From NCBI GenBank assembly GCA_037043015.1, contig CM073328.1, positions 2,591,409-2,655,408 on the forward strand: a DNA stretch of 64,000 bases, read 5' to 3'. The stretch is from Bryum argenteum (lineage: Eukaryota > Streptophyta > Bryopsida > Bryales > Bryaceae). The notes beneath the pieces are model-generated. The model worked only from the letters and a program-made list of their open reading frames with translations. It did no database searches and was not told where the DNA came from. A program made the translations under genes and the position numbers. Positions 23,900-35,226 of the stretch are shown here, one piece after another; position 1 is the stretch's first letter; the number at the start of each line of letters is the position of its first letter.

Positions 23900-24858
23900 T
23901 GACTGTGAAGAATTCCGAATTGCTGAGGGTTTGTGGCAGCTTCTGAAGAAATGTAAAGTCCTGTTGAAACACCTCTTTTGGAGGCCCAGAAAGGACTCTT
24001 AATATTTTGAGATGGAGGGAGTACAATATTTTGTAGCACAATGTAATTTACTTGTGTTGATGAAAGTATTGAGATATTTAAGTTTACGATGTCTTACAAA
24101 ATTAAGATTACAAAAATCTGTATGACAATCATTTACTTATATGCCATATCAACTAAATTTGACTCTTTGAACAGTTTTGGAATGAAATGAATTCAAGATT
24201 ATTCAATATTGTGAAATATTTTTATACAAATTGATTTCTTTCCGGGATTGAAGTGTCTTTAATTTCTCTTCATATCCATTAAATCACATTTCGGTTTTCT
24301 CAAAGTGTTTCGACACATTGCCCAGGGTGGATCCCCCAATTTGGAACTTCTTGACTCCCGGAAGTCTAGTCTAAGGGTAAAAGTAAATTGAACTAGTATA
24401 TAATTGTAGTCACAGAGCATAGTTTTAGGGGTGTGTAGTTTTGAGTTGTTTGTCAATCAAAGCATACTTAGGAGCTTGTAAGGTTTTAGGGTAACATAAT
24501 GAAACTAAAAGCACAAGTTTTTTTTATCTATGTTAAAGGTTTGTTTGAATCAATTGTGCTTTAAATGAACATAAAGAGTATATTTATATACTGGCATATA
24601 CTTGTCACAATTTTGGATATGACTTATTTGCCACCTAGAGTGTAAATTCTCATTTATAGAAAGAAATGCCTTTTTTTCTCAGCGCAAAAAATATGTAAGA
24701 GAATAGATAAATTTTTTTTTGGATGAATTGTCTCTAGGTACTATTTGGTGTGTGCAACATCTAGGTGGGCTAATAATTCTAGAGAATAATTTTCATCCTT
24801 TTTTGTGTCCGCCTCAAATCTCAAAATGGTGATGGAGACATGTTTAGAGTATAAATGG
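23900..24858. other. Intergenic AT-rich DNA
   Basis: No supported gene. GGAGGGAGTA at about 24006-24015 resembles one end of a Stowaway element, without a clear partner. Confidence 0.4.
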
Positions 24859-24860
24859 TA

Positions 24861-24962
24861 CTCCCTCTGTTCCATTTATATTGTCCAATATGTTCTCTCA
24901 AATCTACCTCCCAATGTAGATTTGAGAGAACCTATTGGACAATATAAATGGAACGGAGGGAG
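24861..24962. mobile_element. Stowaway MITE, 102 bp, near-perfect hairpin
   Basis: Termini CTCCCTCTGTTCC and GGAACGGAGGGAG match the Stowaway (Tc1/mariner-type) inverted repeat, and TA flanks both ends (24859-24860 and 24963-24964). The arms pair along almost the full length (CATTTATATTGTCCAATA...; CTCTCAAATCTAC), leaving a tiny loop. It is non-coding. Confidence 0.93.
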
Positions 24963-25846
24963 TATATGAAGTACTTCTATGTACTTAGTTACAGGGGTAG
25001 TCTAGGAGAGCTACACGTGTCCAACTTTATGTTGAAATCTTGGATTGATTTAAGGTTGGACGGGTCCACGGTCATAAGGGTATTGACCACATCACCCGAG
25101 AATCCACATCAAAGTTGAACAACCTAGATGAAAATATACGGTATATACTTGGTATACTTGCATATTTTGCCTGACAACCATTGTCTCAAAATACATGCTG
25201 TTGATAGAACTGAAGACAGACTCGTAGAACTGAAGACTCGATCCTATTCATATTACCACTACTAGTTCTTTCTGCCATTTTTATACAGACTTTTTTAGAA
25301 GTTCTCTATCTTGAAGCTGAATTGGAAGATGAAAACTAAATATAGTCAATGTTTCCAATTTTTGATGGCATTCCCTCATCTACATAGAAGATCATATGCA
25401 TGATTGAGTAAGTTTATCATGTAGCCATGTACATAACTCGAGTTTGGTTGTGAATTTCGACTTTAATTTTGTTTAACTGTGGCTTGTATGCATGATTTGA
25501 TGCCTCACATTGTGTCAAAGCATATACTGCTCTCTCTTATTTCTATAAATAAACTAATATTGGATTTTATTTCTATTTCACAACCTTAAATGTGTATCTT
25601 GTGTACACCATTATGACTTACATATTGGATTCTATATATGGATATTGTGTAACTTACATATAAATGTGATTTCTCTCATTTATAGTGTGTAATCTTAATT
25701 TATGGAATATGATGTTCTTTTGAATTTTATGACCAATCTTAATTGAAATCTTCTTTCAATGATATCATTTATTTTGATGTTAAATACAGTTATCAATACT
25801 TTTAGACAATGGATTTTTTTTTACATGAGTATATAACCTCAATTCC

Positions 25847-26088
25847 GTTAAAATGGCACTATGCCATGTGCCATTTTGTCACACTGGATCTTACATTTGT
25901 GCTCATATAAAATGGTATATTCTGTAGTATCACAATTTTTTTGGTAATATGACTTCTTTATATACATTGTCACTTATTTTCTCTAATATCACCTTAAAAT
26001 TCTGTTATATCACATGGTTTTTGAACTACAGTTCAGAAAGTTGAGGTGTGCCATTTTACCGGATAATGCCATTTTAACGGAATTGAGG
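25847..26088. mobile_element. MITE with perfect 22-bp inverted repeats
   Basis: Starts CCTCAATTCCGTTAAAATGG and ends with its exact reverse complement, 22 bp perfect. The 242-bp unit is AT-rich, with internal GCCATTTT motifs near both ends. Flanks are TA-rich, so the target duplication cannot be fixed. No coding content is supported. Confidence 0.8.
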
Positions 26089-26347
26089 ATATATATATCT
26101 ACTCCATCACCATTTACATTTTTTCTTGCATTGTTTTTTTATTCATTACGTTTGACTGTATGCATTCAATTGTATTTGAAATTTACCAAAGCATGCAGAT
26201 CCAATAGAATTACAAACTTAAGCTTAAAAAACCTGTATAAATACTTTGTTGAGTTTAAGTAAACAGACCCTCAACTTCAAAGCATGCTATTGGTGTAAGC
26301 TATTTTATTTGAAGGAGAGAAGAGCTTTAAGAAGAAGAAGAAGAAGG

Positions 26348-26379
<32 letters not shown>

Positions 26380-27008
26380 GAAAAGACCACTTAAAAATAA
26401 GTTGATGAGTACGTAAAAAAACTTTGAAAAGATCACTTAAACCCTAAAAGGGGATATTAAGTATTTTGAGACAATTTGCAATCTCAATTTAAATCAGTGG
26501 ATAAAAATAGTAAATCTGGTGTCAAGTAAAATGAGACCGAATTGAAAATGAGACTCGAATGAACCCATCAAAAGAATGTAAGTTGAACCACCGATACCAA
26601 AAATTCTATTAATATATTTGTTGATCATTAATATTCATTATTTTGAGACGGAAAGTATATTGAGACTACTTCACATCTCATTACTCGGGTCATAGATTGC
26701 AAGCTTTAAGGACCATAAAAGTATTATGCATGATGAATATCATTTTTTCAAAGAAAAATATATACAAGAATTAATCCGATGAAAGGACATATCAATATCT
26801 ATAGAGAAATAAAATTATCACAACACTAATGGAAGGAAATAATCCCATGGAAATACATTGAAATGGATATACCATCTTACTATAAATAAATAAATCATGT
26901 TTAGAAGTAGTGTCATACTACTCTAATTTGCGTTGGCTACATTGCAATGAGAAAGGGTGTACCATTGAAACTAATAAAATCTAATATAACTATCTATTAA
27001 CATGAAAA
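26089..27008. other. Intergenic DNA with A29 run
   Basis: Holds a GAA run followed by 29 A residues (26348-26376) and no gene. It lies downstream of the stop codon of the DUF7869-like gene and may include its 3' UTR. Confidence 0.5.
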
Positions 27009-27174
27009 CTACTCATCAAACTCGATAATTGAGTCCTTAATAATTGAAATTTGTAGCTCCGGTATGCACATCTTGGGATTAACGGTTTCAAGACGAAATC
27101 TTGGCTTCCAAGCTCCCATGATTGATGTTGTAGCCACCCAAGTTGGATCATAATCCATATCTTTACACCAAGAG
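27009..27174 (-). CDS. 3' terminal part of the DUF7869-like gene, cut off by the gypsy insertion
   Basis: On the minus strand this open stretch encodes about 55 residues (WCKDMDYDPTWVATTSIMGA...) and ends at a TAG at 27009-27011. It joins in frame to the sequence ending at 35227 if the retrotransposon and one copy of the AAGAG duplication are ignored. It is the natural C-terminus of the gene at 35227-37883. As it stands it is separated from its promoter by 8 kb. Confidence 0.8.
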
Positions 27175-28467
27175 TGTCGCGCACCTCTCCTTGAGGAGTG
27201 CCCGCAACACCAAGGGCCCAAGGGGGACACCGGAGTGACGCCCGGGCCTTGAGGTGCCAAGGTGAAGGGAACCTAAGTGGGCCTAGTGTGGGAGAGGACC
27301 CCGGGCGTTGGAGACGCCTCTCACCCACGGAGACTAGGAGCCACGACGGAATGGACATGAGATTATGGAAGCTCATGTTGCCACGATTCCGGGATGCTAA
27401 GGAGCACCTCAGTTGGAGGTGTGAGCTAAAAGTTATGGGAGTTGGAAGATTGTGGGACTAAAGGGAGTGCTGTCCAGGGACAGTGCTGGACTGGGAAGCT
27501 GGCCCGGGACTCCCGAATCTTTAGAAGGGGCATAACTCCCTCAATACTTGTCGGAATGAGGCAAGTAAGGTGTCTATCGGCATCTACTTGACGAGTAGAT
27601 GTCGATAGAGTGGTCGCTCGTCGCGTTTGGATGCGGGACGAGGTAGATACGAGCCCTGGAAGGTTCGGGAAGTCTCCCGGGGCCTTCCAGCGGCTAAGGC
27701 ATTGGGAGATTGGGTGGTCTTCCAAAACTAAGAGGTGTGAGGGTCCAGCCCTTCACCTAGGACCAGGGGCTGCCGAATCCCACAGAGTATACTATGGGGA
27801 GGGCTGGTCTCCTCCCCACTCCCATGGTGCCTTGGTGGTGACCAAGGTGGGAGTCCCGAGTGGTGTGGCTAGTGTTGGGGCCTCACCATGGGGACTCCCA
27901 AGCCAAGGTGAGTCCCAATGGGTGGAGCTAGTGTTGGGGCTCCACCATGGGGACTCAAAGTGCAAAATGAGGCACGGTGGGTGGAGCTAGTGTTGGGGCT
28001 TCACCACGGTGGCTCATAAGGACAACGTGAGTCCCGGTGGGGAGCTAGTGTTGGGGCTTCACCACGGGGGACTCATATAGGCAAAATGAGGACCATGAGT
28101 GCTACCGATGTGGGGTGGTGTCTCACCGCCGGCGTTGTGATTACTTGGTGGCCTTGGGGTCACCATGGTGGTCATGGGCGGTGGTGAGGAGACACCACCA
28201 AGTGCGGTTAGGCCGCGTGGTATGGGAGTGCCACCAAGTTGGGCCTTGGACATAAGTGGAAGTCCGCACCTAACCATTGGCTACCTACGAAGGGGTTGAG
28301 TCCCGGTTGCATGAGTAGGAGGGATTGATAACCAAGCGGTGAGCTTGGTGGTTGGTATGGAGAGCTAACTTTGTGCATGTGGGGGATGTGCGAGTTAGCG
28401 CTCGTGACACTTGCTAGAGTTGGGAAAAAGTTGGTGTAAGCTAAGGTGAGCTAGCGAGGTTGCGACA
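27175..28467 (+). repeat. 5' LTR of the chromovirus
   Basis: 1293 bp, TG...CA ended, about 99.5% identical to the 3' LTR by eye. It contains four tandem ~60-bp units with GGAGCTAGTGTTGGGGC (about 27840-28080). Confidence 0.96.
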
Positions 28468-28485
28468 CTTGGTATCGAGCGAGGC
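28468..28485 (+). other. Primer-binding site
   Basis: TTGGTATCGAGC lies one or two bases after the 5' LTR and resembles the plant initiator-methionine tRNA complement TGGTATCAGAGC, with small differences. It is the expected start of minus-strand DNA synthesis. Confidence 0.7.
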
Positions 28486-28518
28486 TTTTAGTACCCAAGT
28501 GCAAAGTTGTGAGGGAGC

Positions 28519-29979
28519 AATGGGCAAGAAGAAGACCATTGAGGGTGATGAGCCCGGAGCTTCCAAGCGGCCACGCACGAGGGGAACAAAGACCCCGATC
28601 CTACAAGTGAGGCTCATTCTCATGACTCCAATGAGCAAGTTGCCACTAGTGAGGGCAATGAGCAAATGGAATTGTCACTTCAAGAGGAGCCCTTGGGTGA
28701 AGAGGAGCGCTCTAGGTCGAGACGCCTAGAGTCTTCCCAAGGGTGGAAAAACAAGATCCTCAATTGGCTTTCCAAATGAGAATGCTTGAGTTCATGGACT
28801 CCGTGAATCAAGAGCTCAGCGTGGGAAGGAAGAAAGGGATCGCCAAGAGAGGTTGATTGAACACCTCATGATGCAAGGGTCCCGACCTTCATCTTCCACC
28901 AAAAAGTTGGCTAAGGTAAACATGCCAAGCACCTTCTCGGACTTGGTAAGGCAAGGAAGGTGAAGGAATTCCTTCTTGAGATGGATAACTACTATGATGT
29001 CCAAAAGCCGGATGAGGAGGACAAGGTTTCCATTGCGGTGACATTTCTCAAGGATCATGCTCTTCAATGGTGGACAAGCAAAAAGGAGCAAGAGCCGGAG
29101 TTGGTGGCAAACTTGACTTGGGGTGGCTTCAAAGACTTGTTGAGTGAACGCTTCACACCAGAGTATCAGGAGTTGAGGGAAGGCATGAACTTGGTGCAAA
29201 TGAGGCACACTGGGTCTCTCAAGGCCTATGTGCGTGACTTCAATGCCCAAATGAATGCCACACCCAAGATGGATGAGTTCTCTAAGAAGTGCATCTTTTT
29301 GGGTGGGCTTCAAAAGTGGGTGGTGGATGCCTTGTTCAAGTTCCCAAAACTTCCTGAGGATGTGGCGGGCATCATCAAGATTGTTGAAAGGATTGAGGCT
29401 GATGGACCCGAGAGGAAGTCAAGTGGCCCCTCTCAACAAAGCGGATCAAATAAGAATGCGGCTCGAGGCAAAGAGCGCAAGAAGTTTGGCTTTGGCAACA
29501 AACACAAGGGACAAGTGGATGGTGGAGCCTCTAACAAAAGAGAACACCAAGGGGGAAAGCCATCTAAAGGGGGAGACAAAGGTGATGACACCAAGGCCAA
29601 GAGGTGCCATGGTTGTGGCAAGATTGGCCACTTTATTGCGGAGTGCCCCGACAAGAAGGTGAGTACCATTGCAAGTCTTGCTTGTGTTGAAGACCGCATA
29701 CTAGAAGGAGGTTTTGTGGCCAAGGCAAGTAGCCTCAAGCCAAGGCCGGGCCTCTTGTTTCTTGAGGCCCAAGTGAAGGACAAAGATGTCTCATGTTTGG
29801 TTGATACAGGGGCAACGCACTCCTTCATGAGTCCCAAACTAGCAAGGGAGTTGGGCTTGCCAACACACTGCAAAGGCAAGCAAGCCCATCAATGTGCGTT
29901 TTGCAAAGGGCGAACCGCACAAGACAGAGGAAGTGGCGTTGCAAGTGACCTTGAAGTGTGGGACATTGGAGTTTGTTGA
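28519..29979 (+). CDS. Gypsy Gag and aspartic protease region (frame-interrupted)
   Basis: Begins at ATG 28519 (MGKKKTIEGDEPGASKRPR), then shifts frame at about 28590 and 28945. The long frame 28960-29979 holds the retrotransposon Gag core (VTFLKDHALQWWTSKKE, FTPEYQELREGMNLVQM, YVRDFNAQM). It continues with a CCHC knuckle (CHGCGKIGHFIAEC) and the protease active site (CLVDTGATHSFMS). Gag packages element RNA and the protease cuts the polyprotein. At about 29885 the frame changes again, and the protease continues in the frame starting near 29894 ([10 protein letters not shown]). Confidence 0.9.
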
Positions 29980-32900
29980 GAATTTCACATTATGTGAGAT
30001 GGATGAGGTAGACCTCATCTTAGGGGATACCTTCTTTGAGGCGCACACAGTGGATGTGAGGCGCAAGCCAACACGGTTAGTGGTGCGCCGTGATGGCAAG
30101 GAGTTAGTGTTGAAGTTAACTCGTGGCCCTTCAATAGCGGGGGGCAAATTAAACTTGGTCACTTTAGACCAAATGTTGGAACATCAATTTGTGGTGATGG
30201 CTCGTGAAGAGCAACTTGGGCATGAGGGGAAGGGGGTGCAATAACCACTTCCCAAAGAAATTCAAGAGGTGTTGGCCAAGTACAAGGATGTGCTTACCAA
30301 TGAGTTACCCAAAGAGCTACCCCCAAGAAGAGAAGTGGATCACAAGATCGAGGTGCTACTACCGGAGTGAGCCACCTTCTAAGGCACCTTATCGGTTAAA
30401 CCAAAAAGAGTTGATGGAGCTAAAGAAGCAACTAAACGACTTGTTGGAAAGGGGTTATGTGAGACCAAGCAAGTCACCATATGGTGCACGGTCCTCTTTG
30501 TGGACAAGAAGGATGGCAAGCTTAGGATGTGCATTGATTATAGGGCCTTGAATAAGGTGACCATCAAGAACAACTACCCTTTGCCTCGAATTGATGATCT
30601 CTTTGATAGATTGGCGGGAGCTAAGTACTTTAGTCGCATAGACTTGAAGTCGGGTTACTACCAAATCCGCATTGCGGATGCGGATGTGGAAAGACCGCGT
30701 GCCGCACAAGGTATGGGTCTTATGAGTTCCTTGTGATGCCCTTTGGGTTGTGCAATGCACCCTCAACATTCACAACCCTTATGAACACCATCTTTCGAGA
30801 GGAAATGGATGACTTTGTGATTGTCTACATCGATGACATCTTGGTGTTTTCCAAGACGGCCGAGGAACATGCAAGGCACCTTGAGGCGAGACTCATGAAG
30901 CTTAGAGACAATAAGCTTTATGCTAATGGGGAAAAGAGTGAGTTTGCACAACTTGAGATGGAGTTCTTGGGCCATGTGGTTACCGGAGATGGAATCAAGC
31001 CGGACATGAAGAAGGTGAAGGCAATTCAAGAGTGGAAGCGGCCTTCTACACAAAAGGGACTTAGGTCATTCCTTGGCCTAGCAAACTACTATCGCCGCTT
31101 CATACGCAACTTCTCTAAGATTGCCAAGCCTTTGTCCGACTTGTTGAAAAAGGGGTGAACCAAGTATGGGATGAATTTTGCTACCAAGCCTTTGAGGAAC
31201 TCAAGAACAAGTTGTCATCTCCACCAATGTTGAAGTTCCCCGAGTTTGATAAGCCCTTTGAGGTCCACACAGATGCAAGTGACTTTGCCATTGGAGGCGT
31301 CTTGATGCAAGATGGTAGGCCAATTGCCTATGAGAGCAAGAAGTTGGATGGGTGTCAAAGGAGATGGCCAACTCACGAGAAGGAGCTCTTTGCGGTGGTG
31401 CATTGTTTGAAGACATGGCAACATTACTTGGGGTTGCACAAGACTAAGGTCTACACCGATAATGTGTCTTTGAAGTATTTTGAGACACAAGCACAAATGA
31501 GTGCCAAACAATTGAGGTGGCATGATACTTTGGCGCTCATGAATGTGGACTTGATCCACAAACCGGGCCGTGACAATGTGGTGCCGGATGCGCTAAGTAG
31601 AAAGGAAGAGTTTCATGCCATGAGCACCACCCAAGTCTTGCGGCTCATGTATAAGGGTGAAGGCAATTGGGAACGGCGGATAAGAGAGGGGTACATGAAG
31701 GACCCCGAGGCACAACAAATGCTTGGTGATCTTAGGAAGGGCAAGAAGCTCAAGGAGATCAAGTTGGTGAATGGATTGCTCAAGTATAAGCAAAGTAGGG
31801 TGTATGTTCCTCAAGGCAAGCTTAGATTGTTGGTTTTGAAGGAGGAACATGATAGTCCCATAGCCGGCCATAGGGAGAAAAAGGCTACCATTGCAACGGT
31901 GTCAAGGAGGTACTATTGGCCGGGGATGAAAGATGACATAACCCACTTTGTGAAGACTTGTGTGAAGTGCCAACTTAACCGGGCTTCATATCAAAAGCAA
32001 GCGGGCTTGTTGCAACCATTGCCAATTCCGCCGGGTCCTTGGCATAGTGTGTCTATGGACTTCATCACAAGCCTTCCCGAGTCGCAAGGGTATGATGCCA
32101 TCTTAGTGATGGTGGATCGGTTTAGCAAGTTGGCTCATATGGTGCCAACTAGAGGAACCTGGCTCGCGCTTGAGACCGCCAAGATCTTTCTCGATGCATG
32201 GTGGAAGCATCACGGGTTGCCAAGAGTGATTGTGTCGGATCGAGACCCAAAGTTCACAAGTGCATTTTGGAGACACTTCTTTAGGAAGGTGGGAACCAAG
32301 TTGACATTTAGCACTCGCTTTCATCCCCAAACAGATGGGCAAACCGAATGGGTGAATGGGGTCTTGAACCAATACTTGAGGAACTTTGTGAGTGCGGACC
32401 AACGTGATTGGGTAGACTATGTGGGGTTGGCGGAGTTCAGTTACAATGCGGCCACACACTCGGCGACTAAGGAGTCACCTTTCCAAGTGGCCTATGGAGT
32501 GGAGCCACTCCAACCTGCTGACTTAGCTCTCGAGGGGGCACATTCAACACCAGAGTTCAACCAAGATGGTGAAGACTTGGCCAAGAAGCGGGAACATATG
32601 TTGGAAAAAACCAAGTTGTTGTTGGAGAAAGCAAGAAGGCGCTATGAGAAGCAAGTCAATGCCGGAAGACGTGAAGTGGAGTATGAGGTGGGACAAAAGG
32701 TATTGTTGAATGTGAAGAACTTCACCATGCCCGAAGGCCTCACTCCAAAGTTCATGTCCAAGTTTGCGGGTCCGTTTTCCATTGTGGAACGGGTGTTCAA
32801 AGATGTGTATAAGTTGGAGCTACCACCCGAGATCAAAGTGCATCCAACATTCCATGTTTCATTGTTAAAGCCATTCAAGGAGGATACCTTGTGGCGGATC

Positions 32901-33137
32901 GCAAGCAAGTGATTCGGCCACCACCGAGTTGGTTGGACAACATTTGGAATATGAGGTAGAGGCCATCCTCAAGAGTAGGAACCTCAAAAACAAGAGCAAG
33001 GAATACCTTGTGAAGTGGCGAGATACCACGAGAAAGAAGCAACGTGGGTGGCGGCAAAGGACATGGTGAATGCTAAGGAGGTGGTGGAGAACTTTGAGAA
33101 GAATAGGAGCTCCAACAAGAAGCAACGTAGGCATTGA
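29894..33137 (+). CDS. Gypsy Pol: RT, RNase H, integrase, chromodomain (frame-interrupted)
   Basis: Spread over frames 29894-30244, 30204-30551, 30500-30736, 30733-31158, 31155-32912 and a short tail to 33137. The RT shows [26 protein letters not shown] and the catalytic VYIDDILVF. The RNase H shows [13 protein letters not shown] and YTDNVSL. The integrase has an HHCC zinc region (H...H...CVKCQ) and DDE residues in MDFITS, SDRDPKF and QTEW. A C-terminal chromodomain ([21 protein letters not shown], then WVAAKDMV) targets chromoviruses to modified chromatin. The frame changes sit partly at homopolymers (AAAAAGGGG at 31148-31156). Confidence 0.92.
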
Positions 33138-33932
33138 TGAGGACATCAACCTCCGTAGTGGGGAGGATGACTTGTAGCTTGGGCGTAGATCCACAACACT
33201 TGTACTTGTTCTTTGGATTTGGCAATAAAGTTTGGCTTTGGTGTGTGCAAAGAGAAGAGTATGAGATGGAGTCCTAGTCTTGTACTTGTGCTAAGTTGGT
33301 GGAAGAGGGGAATAGAGATGTGAAACCGAGTTGGGAAGGCCGAGTAATGGGGACCAAGGCTAGGAGAAAGAGTGGATAAAACCATGAAGTCCCTTGGCCT
33401 TGGGCTTGTCCGGGCGGGGACAAGGTAATGGCGCGTGCTCATAAAAGCGCCACTCCCACAAACTAGTGCAAGCTAGTGCATGGGAGTCATGAACCCATGC
33501 CTCGAAAGAGATAGTGGGATCCGAGTTGGGTGGAACTTGGCATTACCCCGTGCGATCGAGTCGTGGTGTAAAAGCCATCTTGGGTTTGCAACCAAGACAA
33601 CTTGGTGGAAGCATTGAGGTCCACCTAGTAGTCAAGGAAGAAATGTTAGGCTAGTGGAGCCTAACTTGGAGAGCCAAGGTAAGGGCAATCCAAGAGGGTC
33701 TCAAAGTAGGTGGGTCTAGAGTAGTTTAGTTGCCTTGGAAGAAGTCCAGGGTTCTAAACGGACCACCTAGTGACGACACCTTTGAGACTTTGCCAAAGTT
33801 TGAGAGTGCATTGTGGGGGTCGCGCCCGGTGAAACACAATGTTTGCACCAATGGGGATGGCAACCCAAGAGTTGGTGTGACCGACTACAAGTATAGTCGA
33901 TGAGGGCATCGACTCCATTAGGTGGGGGTGAG
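33138..33932 (+). other. Gypsy 3' untranslated region with polypurine tract
   Basis: About 800 bp between the chromodomain stop and the 3' LTR, without coding sequence. The purine-rich AGGTGGGGGTGAG next to the LTR is the likely plus-strand primer. Confidence 0.7.
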
Positions 33933-35226
33933 TGTCGCGCACCTCTCCTTGAGGAGTGCCCGCAACACCAAGGGCCCAAGGGGGACACCGGAGTGACGCC
34001 CGGGCCTTGAGGTGCCAAGGTGAAGGGAACCTAAGTGGGCCTAGTGTGGGAGAGGACCCCGGGCGTTGGAGACGCCTCTCACCCACGGAGACTAGGAGCC
34101 ACGACAGAATGGACATGAGATTATGGAAGCTCATGTTGCCACGATTCCGGGATGCTAAGGAGCACCTCAGTTGGAGGTGTGAGCTAAAAGTTATGGGAGT
34201 TGGAAGATTGTGGGACTAAAGGGAGTGCTGTCCAGGGACAGTGCTGGACTGGGAAGCTGGCCCGGGACTCCCGAATCTTTAGAAGGGGCATAACTCCCTC
34301 AATACTTGTCGGAATGAGGCAAGTAAGGTGTCTATCGGCATCTACTTGACGAGTAGATGTCGATAGAGTGGTCGCTCGTCGCGTTTGGATGCGGGACGAG
34401 GTAGATACGAGCCCTGGAAGGTTCGGGAAGTCTCCCGGGCCTTCCAGCGGCTAAGGCATTGGGAGATTGGGTGGTCTTCCAAAACTAAGAGGTGTGAGGG
34501 TCCAGCCCTTCACCTAGGACCAGGGGCTGCCGAATCCCACAGAGTATACTATGGGGAGGGCTGGTCTCCTCCCCACTCCCATGGTGCCTTGGTGGTGACC
34601 AAGGTGGGAGTCCCGAGTGGTGTGGCTAGTGTTGGGGCCTCACCATGGGGACTCCCAAGCCAAGGTGAGTCCCAATGGGTGGAGCTAGTGTTGGGGCTCC
34701 ACCATGGGGACTCAAAGTGCAAAATGAGGCACGGTGGGTGGAGCTAGTGTTGGGGCTTCACCACGGTGGCTCATAAGGACAACGTGAGTCCCGGTGGGGG
34801 AGCTAGTGTTGGGGCTTCACCACGGGGACTCATATAGGCAAAATGAGGACCATGAGTGCTACCGATGTGGGGTGGTGTCTCACCGCCGGCGTTGTGATTA
34901 CTTGGTGGCCTTGGGGTCACCATGGTGGTCATGGGCGGTGGTGAGGAGACACCACCAAGTGCGGTTAGGCCGCGTGGTATGGGAGTGCCACCAAGTTGGG
35001 CCTTGGACATAAGTGGAAGTCCGCACCTAACCATTGGCTACCTACGAAGGGGTTGAGTCCCGGTTGCATGAGTAGGAGGGATTGATAACCAAGCGGTGAG
35101 CTTGGTGGTTGGTATGGAGAGCTAACTTTGTGCATGTGGGGGATGTGCAGAGTTAGCGCTCGTGACACTTGCTAGAGTTGGGAAAAAGTTGGTGTAAGCT
35201 AAGGTGAGCTAGCAAGGGTTGCGACA
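33933..35226 (+). repeat. 3' LTR of the chromovirus
   Basis: 1294 bp. Differences from the 5' LTR are a few substitutions and one-base length changes in G runs, plus an extra AG at about 35150. Carries the same four ~60-bp internal units (about 34600-34840). Confidence 0.96.

Larger units (their letters stand above)
27175..35226 (+). mobile_element. Ty3/gypsy chromovirus LTR retrotransposon, 8.05 kb
   Basis: Two direct LTRs (27175-28467 and 33933-35226) start TGTCGCGCAC and end GTTGCGACA. The target duplication AAGAG is at 27170-27174 and 35227-35231. A primer-binding site (TTGGTATCGAGC, initiator-Met type) follows the 5' LTR and a purine tract (AGGTGGGGGTGAG) precedes the 3' LTR. The order is gag-protease-RT-RNase H-integrase-chromodomain, which places it among the chromoviruses. 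The LTRs differ at only a handful of positions in 1.29 kb, so insertion is recent. Despite that, at least eight single-base frame changes interrupt gag-pol. Either the element was already defective or the assembly has indel errors. Confidence 0.97.

Noticed and set aside
23256..24041. 261-codon minus-strand open frame
   Set aside because: Runs through the GC-rich foldback and non-coding flank; no domain. The plus-strand frame better fits the upstream gene.
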